Source of the DNA: Terriglobus roseus
Lineage (GTDB): Bacteria > Acidobacteriota > Terriglobia > Terriglobales > Acidobacteriaceae
Length of the DNA stretch: 64,000 nucleotides
Reading direction: 5' to 3'
Assembly (NCBI RefSeq): GCF_900102185.1
Contig: NZ_LT629690.1
Location: 2,356,001-2,420,000, forward strand
Part shown: positions 1 to 7,867 of the stretch, in pieces
How the letters are laid out: every line of letters starts with the position of its first letter
Position numbering within the stretch: the first letter of the stretch is position 1
Position numbers and translations under genes: made by a program
Notes under the pieces: model-generated
What the model saw: the letters and a program-made list of their open reading frames with translations, nothing else
Databases searched by the model: none
Told to the model about the DNA's origin: nothing

Positions 1-1071
1 GCATACAAGGAAGTGAACTGCAGTATTCGCGGCAGTGGTTGGGTTAGACGTGCAGCTTGCCTGCTCCCCTGACGTGGGCAGGTTTTCGGAGAAGTCGCCG
101 GCCATTTGGGCATCGCTTGGCAATGCACCCATAAAGTTTCCGCTCTGGATAAAGCGGAATCCGCCAAAGCTCGCAAAGAAGAAATCCTTATCCTTACGAA
201 TGGGTCCGCCGAGCGTAGCGCCGAAACGATGCTGGTTATATGCATTTTTTACGCTTGAGTTATGCGCGTTCGCATTGAAGTTACGATCGCGGAAGAATTC
301 GAATACGGAGCCATGGAACTTGTTCGTACCACTCTTGGTCACGATGCTGACCACGGCTGAAGAATAACGACCCAACTGCGCGCTGTAGTTATTGGTGACC
401 ACATTGAACTGGTTCACCGCATCTGGATTCGGCACTTGGTTACCGGTATTACGCAGGCCCGTCATATTCAACGTGCCATCCAGGTAATACGAAGTCTGAC
501 CCACAATGCTATCCGGCGCGCCGTTCACAATCACGTGCAGTTCCTGGTAGCCCAGGTTGTTCACCGTCTGCACGTTCTGAACACCCGGCACCAACTGCAG
601 CAGACGAGTCACATCACGGTTGACCAGCGGAAGGTTATCAATCTCGCGATTCTCCACCGTGTTTCCCAGCGTAGAGTTCGCCAGATTCACAAGCGGTGTG
701 TCCGCTGTCACTTCCACTGTCTCTGCGCCGCCGCCCGCCGTAACGGTCAGCTTCAGTTCAGCAGACTCAAGCACGCTCAGGGTTACGCCAGTCTGTTCCA
801 GCGTCTTGAAACCTGGAGCATTGACGACAACCTTGTACGAACCTACCGGAAGGAATTCCTGGCGGTAGCTACCGTCGGCCTTCGTCTGAAAGGTACGTGT
901 AAAGTTCGTCTGTGTATTCGTCAGCGTGATCGACGCATTAGGAACAACGGCGCCGTCCGCATCCACCACCGTACCGGAAAGAGTCGCGGTACTGAGCTGG
1001 GCAGAAGCAGACAGCGTGCATGCCAATGACAGCACACATGCAGCAATTGGGATTCGTGACCGATTCGTCAT
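1..1071 (-). CDS. Oar-like TonB-dependent receptor, N-terminal part (cut by window edge)
   Basis: The reading frame is open for 357 codons from an ATG at 1071 and runs off the left edge, so the C-terminal barrel is missing. Residues 1-24 look like a signal peptide ending SASAQ. Residues 26-105 resemble the carboxypeptidase-regulatory-like beta-sandwich (SGTVVDADGAVVPNASITL, then GSYRQEFLPVGSYKV). A TonB plug-like region follows (NREIDNLPLVNRDVTRLLQLVPGV, then SAVVSIVTKSGTNKFHG). This order is typical of Oar-type outer-membrane receptors of about 1000-1200 residues that are abundant in Acidobacteria. They are thought to import carbohydrates or other large substrates, and the substrate here cannot be told. 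A GGAGG ribosome site lies 6 bases before the ATG. Several palindromic operator-like sites lie upstream. Confidence 0.9.
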   Translation of the reverse strand, partial: MTNRSRIPIAACVLSLACTLSASAQLSTATLSGTVVDADGAVVPNASITLTNTQTNFTRTFQTKADGSYRQEFLPVGSYKVVVNAPGFKTLEQTGVTLSVLESAELKLTVTAGGGAETVEVTADTPLVNLANSTLGNTVENREIDNLPLVNRDVTRLLQLVPGVQNVQTVNNLGYQELHVIVNGAPDSIVGQTSYYLDGTLNMTGLRNTGNQVPNPDAVNQFNVVTNNYSAQLGRYSSAVVSIVTKSGTNKFHGSVFEFFRDRNFNANAHNSSVKNAYNQHRFGATLGGPIRKDKDFFFASFGGFRFIQSGNFMGALPSDAQMAGDFSENLPTSGEQASCTSNPTTAANTAVHFLVC

Positions 1072-1086
1072 CTGGGTATTTCCTCC

Positions 1087-1134
1087 GGAAGCGCTTCCCA
1101 TCACGAAAGCGATTCCGAATTCGGAACCGTTTCC
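1087..1134. promoter_or_regulatory. Cluster of three palindromic operator-like sites before the TonB receptor
   Basis: Three overlapping or adjacent symmetrical sequences lie just upstream of the receptor start. GGAAGCGCTTCC (1087-1098) and TTCCGAATTCGGAA (1113-1126) are perfect palindromes. GGAACCGTTTCC (1123-1134) is near-perfect. The GGAA-CG-TTCC form resembles LacI-family operators. That a LacI-type repressor controls the receptor is inference, because no such regulator is encoded in this window. Confidence 0.5.
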
Positions 1135-1241
1135 ATTCGCGATGGTTGGACCACGGAATATAAACAGATTTTCGAAAAGCTTTGCAACAGGTTATGTGCG
1201 GAAATCTGTCACTTTGTCGCTATTTGCGGCGAAAAGGTCCA

Positions 1242-1290
1242 CTGAAACGTTTCAGCATCGGTGAGACCTGTCCTACACGTTTCGGAAACG
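1242..1290. promoter_or_regulatory. Two further palindromes of the same operator class
   Basis: CTGAAACGTTTCAG (1242-1255) is a perfect 14-base palindrome. CGTTTCGGAAACG (1278-1290) is a 13-base palindrome that abuts the end of the lytic transglycosylase gene. Both carry the central AAACG/CGTTT half-sites of LacI-family operators. Together with the sites at 1087-1134 they make an unusually dense set in the 219-base gap. Confidence 0.45.
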
Positions 1291-3651
1291 CTACCGATAA
1301 AGCTGTCGGTACATCTCCCGATTGCGCAGAATGCTCTGCACGTACTCGCGTGTCTCCGTATACGGAATCGACTCCACAAACTCCGGCAGGTCCTTGTAAT
1401 TCCCTTCACCCACCCAGTTCCGCACCGGCACATCGCCAGCGTTATACGCTGCCAGCGCGTACTCCGGCGTGTTGTTCCACCGACCCAGCACCTCACGCAG
1501 ATTCATCGTGCCCAGCTTCAGATTGGTCGACGGATTCAGAAGCATCGGCGCGGTGAACTTCTTAATCCCCGCACGCTTCGCTTCCTGCTTGCCAACGCCG
1601 GGCAGCAACTGCATCAATCCCATCGCATTCGCACGCGAGATCGCGCCCGGATTAAACTCGCTCTCCTGGCGGATCAGCGAAGCCACCAAATAAGGATCAA
1701 GCCCCTGCGCCTCTGCGCTGGCCGTCAGGTCGCTCCAATAAGGACGCGGAAACAGCAGCGTCCAATACTCAGTCGGCACTTCGCTCACTGGCAACGTATA
1801 CAAACCGGAACCGCTGCGCTTCACCGCCTGCAACGCGCGCACGTTCTCGCCATAGCTGGAGTAGATCTCAGCTTCCGCCAGCGCGCCCCACTGCGACGCC
1901 GTTCCACTCGCCTGAATCTCAGGCCCGATGTATTCATTCAGCGCGGCATTCGCCAGCAGCCGTGCCTTAATCAGATGCGGATCATTCTCCGGCAACGCTG
2001 CCACCAGCGTCGGCGCCGGCGGTGTCTTCACATAACCCAACGCATCCGCAGGTGTCGTCAGCGTCTGCGTTCCCATCTGCTGCAACTGCTGCCGCGCCAA
2101 ATTGGCATAGTAGTAGTTGCGATAGGTATTTGAGAGCACCGTGAAGTAGTTCGCAGCCTGCGCCGGATTCTTCTCAACATCACGCAGCAAACGGCCGCGC
2201 CAATACAGCGCAGTAGGCACTTCCTGTCCTAAGGGGAAGCGCATGATCTGCTCATCCATCAGGCGTGCAGCCTCTGGATAGTTCCGCAAACGGTAGTTCA
2301 ACCAAGCCGACCGCCAGTGCGCACTCGGCGCATAGGTGCTGTTCGGAAACATCTCAAACAGCTTCCCGTAGTGCGCAACCGCCTGCGTCGAGTCCCGTTT
2401 GATCAGATACATATTGCCGCCGGAATACAGCGCCTCTTCCAGCCAACGACTCTTCGGGAAGCGCTGCTCCATCTGCTGCAAAATCGACGCGTGCCCCGCG
2501 GTATCGCCTTCGTTACGCGAAATCTCCGCCAGGATATAAAGCTTCAGAGCTGCACTGTCATCGCCCGTATCCGGCAGCTTCTCTGCATCACGCCGCGAAA
2601 GATGCTTCAACTTCAAATCGCAAACTGCACCATAGATGTCCAACGCATCACGATCCGCCTGCGACAGCGATGGATCATTCTTAATCGCGTCGTACTCCGC
2701 GCCCGCCTCGCCATAGCGCTTCGCATTGAATAGCGCATCCGCATGCAGCTTGCGCTCACCCGCCGTGGGGCCAGCATTCAGTTGCTGCAGCGCCAAACGC
2801 GACTGCTGCGCTTCAGGCGAAAACGGCAACCGCACAAAGATCTGCCGATAGATCGACACCGCAGCGGCCGTATCACCAGCCATCTGGTGCGCCTTCGCCT
2901 CAGTAATCAGATAGTCAGCACTCTGCGCCTTCGGCTGCCCCATCAGAATCGCCAATGCCCGTAGCGCGTTATTCGCATCGTTATTTAAGAGATAAGCATT
3001 CGCCAGCGTCACCGGCGCACTCGCCACAAAGATGCTCGCCGGATACTTCTGCGCAAAATTCGTCAGCAGAGTAATGGCCGTAGAAGCATCACGATTATTC
3101 AGCGCCGACTGCGCCGCAAGATAATCGGCATAATCACGCAGCGCACTTCCCTGCGCCGCAGCTTGTTTGTATGCACTTACTGAATCGCCATAGCGACGAT
3201 CCGCGGCATACGCATGTCCCATCGCCAGATACGCTGCTGCAGCACCTTCTCCCGGATGCGCGCCCGCATAGTTCTGTACACCGGCAAACGCGGCCGTCGA
3301 ACGTCCAGCAGCCAACTGCTGCGCCATCGGTCGCAGCGTCGAGCTCTCAACAAACGCAGTATGCAGTGTCTTCGACTGAACGGTCGGCTCCGAGACCACA
3401 CGAGTCGTCTTCGCATGCGTTCCACTTTTCAGCGCATGGCTACTCGAAGCCTTGCTGCTCTTCGCATGACTCGTGGTGGACTTGCTCTTCGCAGTCGAAC
3501 TCGTCTTTGCCGAGCTATGTGTCGACGAGGCAGTCGAGTGCGTTGCCTTTTTCTTCTGCGCCGCGGCATGCACCGCGTCCGCAAACACCAAAGGCAAAGA
3601 CAAAACCGCAACAGCGGCCAAAGCAGAACCGGATCGGAAGAAAACCCTCAC
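1291..3651 (-). CDS. Soluble lytic murein transglycosylase (Slt-type, GH23)
   Basis: This periplasmic enzyme cleaves the glycan strand of peptidoglycan to leave 1,6-anhydro ends. The 786-residue protein has a signal peptide (about 1-28) followed by a Ser/Thr/Lys/His-rich low-complexity stretch (about 33-88). A long helical TPR-like region covers about 100-620. The C-terminal GH23 domain has catalytic Glu663 in RQESEFNPGAIS, followed by MGLMQLLP and the conserved ALAAYNAGDVPV block. The start codon is GTG at 3651 with a weak ribosome site. The Lys-rich linker after the signal is unusual and may bind the wall. It is not in an operon with its neighbours. Confidence 0.92.
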   Translation of the reverse strand: MRVFFRSGSALAAVAVLSLPLVFADAVHAAAQKKKATHSTASSTHSSAKTSSTAKSKSTTSHAKSSKASSSHALKSGTHAKTTRVVSEPTVQSKTLHTAFVESSTLRPMAQQLAAGRSTAAFAGVQNYAGAHPGEGAAAAYLAMGHAYAADRRYGDSVSAYKQAAAQGSALRDYADYLAAQSALNNRDASTAITLLTNFAQKYPASIFVASAPVTLANAYLLNNDANNALRALAILMGQPKAQSADYLITEAKAHQMAGDTAAAVSIYRQIFVRLPFSPEAQQSRLALQQLNAGPTAGERKLHADALFNAKRYGEAGAEYDAIKNDPSLSQADRDALDIYGAVCDLKLKHLSRRDAEKLPDTGDDSAALKLYILAEISRNEGDTAGHASILQQMEQRFPKSRWLEEALYSGGNMYLIKRDSTQAVAHYGKLFEMFPNSTYAPSAHWRSAWLNYRLRNYPEAARLMDEQIMRFPLGQEVPTALYWRGRLLRDVEKNPAQAANYFTVLSNTYRNYYYANLARQQLQQMGTQTLTTPADALGYVKTPPAPTLVAALPENDPHLIKARLLANAALNEYIGPEIQASGTASQWGALAEAEIYSSYGENVRALQAVKRSGSGLYTLPVSEVPTEYWTLLFPRPYWSDLTASAEAQGLDPYLVASLIRQESEFNPGAISRANAMGLMQLLPGVGKQEAKRAGIKKFTAPMLLNPSTNLKLGTMNLREVLGRWNNTPEYALAAYNAGDVPVRNWVGEGNYKDLPEFVESIPYTETREYVQSILRNREMYRQLYR

Positions 3652-3926
3652 GTTACCACTCTAGGATGCAGAAGCCTCTTCGAGCCTCAACCCACACAAT
3701 TTGGACGAACCAAGCAAGGTAACGACCCGCAATTCCGCTCTTGTGGTTTTGCCTCAAGGGTTTATCTCGCGCGCACCCATCGCGTTTCGATTACACAGCC
3801 CGAGTCGCCATTTCGCGTCACGCGATTTGAAGAACAATCCCCGAGCAAAGGCCCTTTGGTACAGTGGGGGAGTTTTGCCCCTTCAATAACATCAAAAAAA
3901 ATCTGGTAGGAGTTAAAAGTTCCCCC

Positions 3927-4769
3927 ATGTCTCAGTCGTACGTTAATAAAGTCGTCTACGGAAAAGCTCTCTCAGTTCTGGCACTCGCGCTTAGCCTGGC
4001 GCCCGCTTCCTTCGCGCAAGATGCTGTTGTTACAGCCCTGAAGCAGAAGTACCGCCTCTCCGAGATCAACTCGCAGGGAGTCGTCGCAAACCCTGGAACT
4101 GTATTGACGATTGAGGCAGACGGCATCAATGCCGAGCCCTACCCCACCATGATCACGTTCGAGAATCCGGTAGTAGACGGGCAGGTGAAGCAACGTTCCA
4201 AGGGCCTCGGCTTCCTCAAGAGCTCGAACCTGCAGATCCTACAGCCAGGCCAGAAGGTGTACATCACCAAGATCAATGACAGCTCCGACGCCAAAGAAGA
4301 TTCGCTGAAGGTCACCATCCTGACCACCGACGCTGTTCTGGCCACATTCGGCAGTGGATACGGCCAGTACCGCACTTCCAAGCGCTACTCCACCACACTG
4401 GCATTCAAGCTCCCCGCCGGAACCCTTGCTCACATGTCCCCGGAAGACGCCGCAAAAACGATCGAAGCAGTCCTCTCCGTAAATCAGGGAGATCAGGTGC
4501 GTGCGCGCGATTCCGGTACCGTTGCGCGCTCATGCGAACCGCATTGTGCTGTTTCCACCACCACAGGCACCGTCGTCGGCAACGCAGTGGTCGCGCCCAC
4601 CGCACCTGCAGCCGCTGCCCCAACCATCGGCCTCGGACAAACTCCGGAACAGGTAACCGCCATCCTGGGCGCGCCAAGCCAGATCATCGACCTCGGCGCA
4701 AAGAAGATTTACAAGTATCCCGACATGAAGATCATCTTCACCGGCGGCAAAGTCAGCGACGTGCAGTAG
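3927..4769 (+). CDS. Secreted protein with BamE/SmpA-like C-terminal segment, function unknown
   Basis: I set the start at ATG 3927 because AGGAG lies 14 bases upstream and a signal peptide follows (about 1-31, ending ASFAQ). A start further upstream would put 21 non-signal residues in front. The 280-residue product has an all-beta looking middle and an Ala/Pro linker. The last about 45 residues (GLGQTPEQVTAILGAPSQIIDLG, then KIYKYPDMKIIFTGGKVSDVQ) resemble the SmpA/OmlA fold of lipoprotein assembly factors, where the pattern of a helix plus GxP is common. No catalytic motif is visible. A 12-bp terminator follows. The gene stands alone and I do not assign a function. Confidence 0.75.
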   Translation: MSQSYVNKVVYGKALSVLALALSLAPASFAQDAVVTALKQKYRLSEINSQGVVANPGTVLTIEADGINAEPYPTMITFENPVVDGQVKQRSKGLGFLKSSNLQILQPGQKVYITKINDSSDAKEDSLKVTILTTDAVLATFGSGYGQYRTSKRYSTTLAFKLPAGTLAHMSPEDAAKTIEAVLSVNQGDQVRARDSGTVARSCEPHCAVSTTTGTVVGNAVVAPTAPAAAAPTIGLGQTPEQVTAILGAPSQIIDLGAKKIYKYPDMKIIFTGGKVSDVQ

Positions 4770-4794
4770 CTCTCCCGGCCTAATTACCGGCAGT

Positions 4795-4828
4795 ATTCAG
4801 GGCACTTTCGCAAGAGAGTGCCCTGAAT
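4795..4828 (+). terminator. Intrinsic terminator after the secreted protein gene
   Basis: A perfect 12-bp stem (4795-4806 with 4817-4828) encloses a 10-base loop and is followed by a short T-containing tract. It isolates the upstream gene from the nrd region. Confidence 0.75.
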
Positions 4829-4981
4829 GCTTTCTGCAGGAATCCACACCCCAATCGCTAAAAAAATCAAGCCTAATTTCCCACCATCATTTCCACCTCA
4901 CACAGGCGTAAAGTGAAATTTCGGTAGCTGTTCGGGCAACCTTTGTGAAACCACAAGAGCCCGCCACCGACCTGCACATCT

Positions 4982-5028
4982 GCCCTACATCTTGTGCTTG
5001 CGCCCACCCTCTGGGCAAGCTACAGTGT
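4982..5028. promoter_or_regulatory. Candidate pair of NrdR boxes upstream of nrdA
   Basis: Box 1 at 4982-4997 has the core CTACATCTTG followed by TGC. This fits the published NrdR core pattern CwAnATnTwG. Box 2 at 5013-5028 (core CAAGCTACAG followed by TGT) matches less well but keeps the outer C-w-A, w-G and TGT positions. The boxes start exactly 31 bases apart, about three helical turns, which is the spacing usual for NrdR tandem sites. NrdR represses ribonucleotide reductase genes when dATP is high. No nrdR gene lies in this window. Confidence 0.5.
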
Positions 5029-5102
5029 TCCTACTTCAGATGTCGCGCCACCCGCGTATGCCAAACAAGGCGCGCGCCTGGCGAAAAGAAAGCGTAAAAT
5101 GG

Positions 5103-5167
5103 AAGGGGAGGCGGAAGCCCCTTTCGCACGAAATACAGGAGTCGCGCGCCCCCAAGAAACGCGACTC
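5103..5167 (+). promoter_or_regulatory. Structured leader of nrdA: two hairpins
   Basis: The region before the proposed TTG start can form two stem-loops. AAGGGG (5103-5108) pairs with CCCCTT (5118-5123). GAGTCGCG (5139-5146) pairs perfectly with CGCGACTC (5160-5167) around a 13-base loop. I saw no cobalamin riboswitch B12-box. The stretch 4829-5207 otherwise holds no gene that I can support. Confidence 0.4.
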
Positions 5168-5207
5168 AGAACGGCGTCCATGCGGGCGCAAAAGCAAGGA
5201 GCCCCCA

Positions 5208-7673
5208 TTGGCGACAACGGCACAAACAAGCCTCTCTGATATCACTCCCGGATTCCCCGTCCGTGACGAAACCCCTGTCATGCACGTGAAGAAGCGCAAC
5301 GGCTCGCTAGAAGCCGTGGACGTAAACAAGATCGTCCGTGCTGTGCAGCGTTCGTCGCAGAGCCTTCCGCACGTCGATGCCATGCGCATCGCCTCCAAGA
5401 CCATCGGCGGCTTGTACGACGGCGCCACCACGCGCGAGCTGGACGCCATCTCCATTGACACCGCGGCGTCGCTCATCGCGGAAGAGCCGCAGTACTCCAA
5501 GCTGGCCGCACGCCTGCTCCTGGCCACCATCTTGAAGGAAGTCGCCGGGCAGAACCTGCACTCCTTCTCGCAGTCCATTGAGTACGGTTTCCAGCAGGGC
5601 GTCGTTGGCCCCGCCGTGGCAGAGTTCGTCTCCGTCCACGCCCGCAAGCTGAACCACGCCATCGACGAGAACTTCTCGGACCGCTTCGAGTACTTCGGCC
5701 TGCGCACCGTGTATGACCGCTATCTGCTCCGCGATCCCCTCTCGCGCAAGGTCATTGAAACGCCGCAGCACTTCTTCCTGCGCGTGGCTTGTGGTCTGGC
5801 CGGTACGCCGCACGAAGCCATCGAGTTCTATCAGCTCATCGCCGCGCACGACTACATGCCGTCGTCGCCCACGCTCTTCAACAGCGGCACTAAGCATCCG
5901 CAGATGTCCAGCTGCTACCTGCACGATTCCCCGCAGGACTCGCTGGAATCCATCTACGACTCCTATAAGGACGTCGCTCTGCTGTCCAAGTTCTCCGGCG
6001 GCATCGGCCTCGCCTTCCATCGCGTCCGCAGCGAAGGTTCGCTCATCCGTGCAACGAACGGCCTCAGCAACGGCATCATCCCGTGGCTGCGCACGCTGGA
6101 TTCGTCCGTTGCTGCCGTGAACCAGGGCGGCAAGCGCAAGGGCGCATGCTGCGTTTACCTGGAACCGTGGCACGCCGACATCGAAAGCTTCCTCGAACTC
6201 CGCGAAAACACCGGCGATCTTTCCCGTCGTACCTACAACCTGAATACCGCCAACTGGATCCCCGACCTCTTCATGAAGCGCGTGGACGAGGACGGCATGT
6301 GGTCGCTCTTCGATCCCAAGCTCGTTCCCAACTTCCCCGACCTCTACGGCGAAGAGTTTGAGCAGGCATACCTGCAGGCAGAAGAAGGCAAGATCTACCA
6401 CCGCCAGGTGAAGGCACGCGACCTCTACGCCCGCATGATGCGTTCGCTCGCAGAAACCGGCAACGGCTGGATGACCTTCAAGGACGCCTGCAACGTCAAG
6501 AACAACCAGACCGGCGCACCCGGCAACGTGATCCATCTGTCGAACCTCTGCACAGAGATCACGGAAGTCACCAGCAAGGACGAAACCGCGGTCTGCAACC
6601 TGGGTTCCGTCAACCTGGGCCGCCACGTCAAGCTCGACGAAAACAACAACGTCGTCTTCGACTTCGAAAAGCTGGCCAACACCGTGCGCATCGCCGTGCC
6701 CATGTTGGACCGTGTCATCGACATCAACTTCTACCCCGTGCAGCAGGCCGCCAAGGCAAACAGCCGCTGGCGCCCTGTGGGTCTAGGTGTCATGGGTTTG
6801 CAGGACGTCTTCTTCCAGATGCGTCTTCCCTTTGACTCGCCCGAAGCACAGGCGCTGTCCACCAAAATTCAGGAAGAGATCTACTACTACGCCATGCTGG
6901 CCACCACGGAGCTTGCCGAAAAGAACGGCGCACACGCCAGCTTCGACGAAACCCGTCTCGCCCATGGCCAGTTCCAGTTCGATCTCTGGAAGGTCACGCC
7001 CTCTGAACCGGCACGTTGGGACGCGCTGCGTGAGCGCATCCTGAAGACCGGCGTACGCAACTCGCTGGTCATCGCGATTGCCCCCACCGCCACCATCGCT
7101 TCCATCGTCGGCTGCTACGAGTGCATCGAGCCGCAGATCAGCAACCTCTTCAAGCGCGAAACCCTCTCAGGCGAGTTCCTGCAGGTGAATCGCTATCTCA
7201 TCAACGAGCTCAAAGCACTCGGCATGTGGAATGAAGAGATGCGCATGAAGCTCAAGATGAGCGAGGGTTCCGTCCAGAACATCGAAGAACTCACCGACGA
7301 GCTCAAGGCCATCTATCGCACCGTCTGGGAAGTCCCCATGCGTTCGCTCATTGACATGGCCGCGGCACGTAACGCGTACATCGATCAGGCGCAGTCGCTG
7401 AACCTCTTCAGCGAGTCGCCCAACATCGGCCGCCTCTCCTCCATGTACATGCACGCTTGGAAGAAGGGCCTCAAGACCACCTACTACCTGCGCTCGCGCC
7501 CCGCAACGAAGATTGCCAAGGCCACCGTGCAAAAGGGCTCCATGGTCGCAGCCACGCCGTCGCAGCAGTTGCAGAACGTCCCGGTGCCCACACCGGAACA
7601 GCAGCCGCTTGACGCCTCCGCTGCCATCGCCTGCTCTCTCGAAAACCCAGAGAGCTGCGAAGCCTGCCAGTAA
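5208..7673 (+). CDS. nrdA: Ribonucleoside-diphosphate reductase, alpha subunit (class Ia)
   Basis: This subunit reduces ribonucleotides to deoxyribonucleotides together with NrdB. I choose the TTG at 5208 (821 residues), which has AAGGAG six bases upstream. The frame stays open to 4992, but that extension is basic, lacks family likeness and would cover the leader hairpins and NrdR box 2. An ATP-cone regulatory domain lies at about residues 23-115 (HVKKRNGSLEAVDVNKIV). The active-site triad is Asn446-Cys448-Glu450 in SNLCTEI. The C-terminal ESCEACQ supplies the mobile redox cysteine pair. The ATP cone implies dATP feedback control. It is followed by a hairpin and then nrdB. Confidence 0.95.
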   Translation: MATTAQTSLSDITPGFPVRDETPVMHVKKRNGSLEAVDVNKIVRAVQRSSQSLPHVDAMRIASKTIGGLYDGATTRELDAISIDTAASLIAEEPQYSKLAARLLLATILKEVAGQNLHSFSQSIEYGFQQGVVGPAVAEFVSVHARKLNHAIDENFSDRFEYFGLRTVYDRYLLRDPLSRKVIETPQHFFLRVACGLAGTPHEAIEFYQLIAAHDYMPSSPTLFNSGTKHPQMSSCYLHDSPQDSLESIYDSYKDVALLSKFSGGIGLAFHRVRSEGSLIRATNGLSNGIIPWLRTLDSSVAAVNQGGKRKGACCVYLEPWHADIESFLELRENTGDLSRRTYNLNTANWIPDLFMKRVDEDGMWSLFDPKLVPNFPDLYGEEFEQAYLQAEEGKIYHRQVKARDLYARMMRSLAETGNGWMTFKDACNVKNNQTGAPGNVIHLSNLCTEITEVTSKDETAVCNLGSVNLGRHVKLDENNNVVFDFEKLANTVRIAVPMLDRVIDINFYPVQQAAKANSRWRPVGLGVMGLQDVFFQMRLPFDSPEAQALSTKIQEEIYYYAMLATTELAEKNGAHASFDETRLAHGQFQFDLWKVTPSEPARWDALRERILKTGVRNSLVIAIAPTATIASIVGCYECIEPQISNLFKRETLSGEFLQVNRYLINELKALGMWNEEMRMKLKMSEGSVQNIEELTDELKAIYRTVWEVPMRSLIDMAAARNAYIDQAQSLNLFSESPNIGRLSSMYMHAWKKGLKTTYYLRSRPATKIAKATVQKGSMVAATPSQQLQNVPVPTPEQQPLDASAAIACSLENPESCEACQ

Positions 7674-7679
7674 TCCGAG

Positions 7680-7707
7680 GGCGCTCCGTTCTTTCAACCG
7701 GAGCGCC
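7680..7707 (+). terminator. Hairpin between nrdA and nrdB, terminator or mRNA-processing structure
   Basis: GGCGCTCCG (7680-7688) pairs perfectly with CGGAGCGCC (7699-7707) around a 10-base loop, 6 bases after the nrdA stop. It is followed by a pyrimidine-rich TCCTCTTT tract. It may lower nrdB expression relative to nrdA or protect the nrdA transcript. Confidence 0.55.
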
Positions 7708-7720
7708 TCCTCTTTAGTTC

Positions 7721-7757
7721 GTCATCCTGAGCGGAGCGCAGCGAAGTCGAAGGACCT
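7721..7757. repeat. GTCATCCTGAGCG-type intergenic repeat element
   Basis: The sequence starting GTCATCCTGAGCG and continuing AGCGAAGTCGAAGGACC has the form of a short imperfectly palindromic intergenic repeat. I recall closely similar elements scattered in several bacterial genomes. It sits between the nrdA hairpin and nrdB. I find only one copy in this window, so its repeat status rests on recall and not on this sequence. Confidence 0.4.
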
Positions 7758-7817
7758 GCATTCCCTTCACTCAGCCCGAAAACTTCCATCGTCCACGAGA
7801 CACACTCAGCCGACGAC

Positions 7818-7854
7818 ACATTGCGAAGCAATGTCGAGAACAGTACGAAGTACC
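7818..7854 (+). promoter_or_regulatory. Two small GAA-loop hairpins directly before the nrdB ribosome site
   Basis: ACATTGC-gaa-GCAATGT (7818-7834) and GTAC-gaa-GTAC (7843-7853) follow one another and end next to the CAGGAG ribosome site of nrdB (7854-7859). They could tune nrdB translation or mRNA decay. No known riboswitch matches. Confidence 0.35.
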
Positions 7855-7867
7855 AGGAGAACCACCG

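Noticed and set aside
5070-5207. Cobalamin riboswitch before nrdA
   Set aside because: The leader hairpins lack the B12-box and the conserved core, and the reductase is class I, not B12-dependent class II.
5307-6626. Long minus-strand frame of 439 codons opposite nrdA
   Set aside because: It is antisense to a strongly conserved reductase. Its composition is the mirror of GC-rich codon use and it matches no family pattern.
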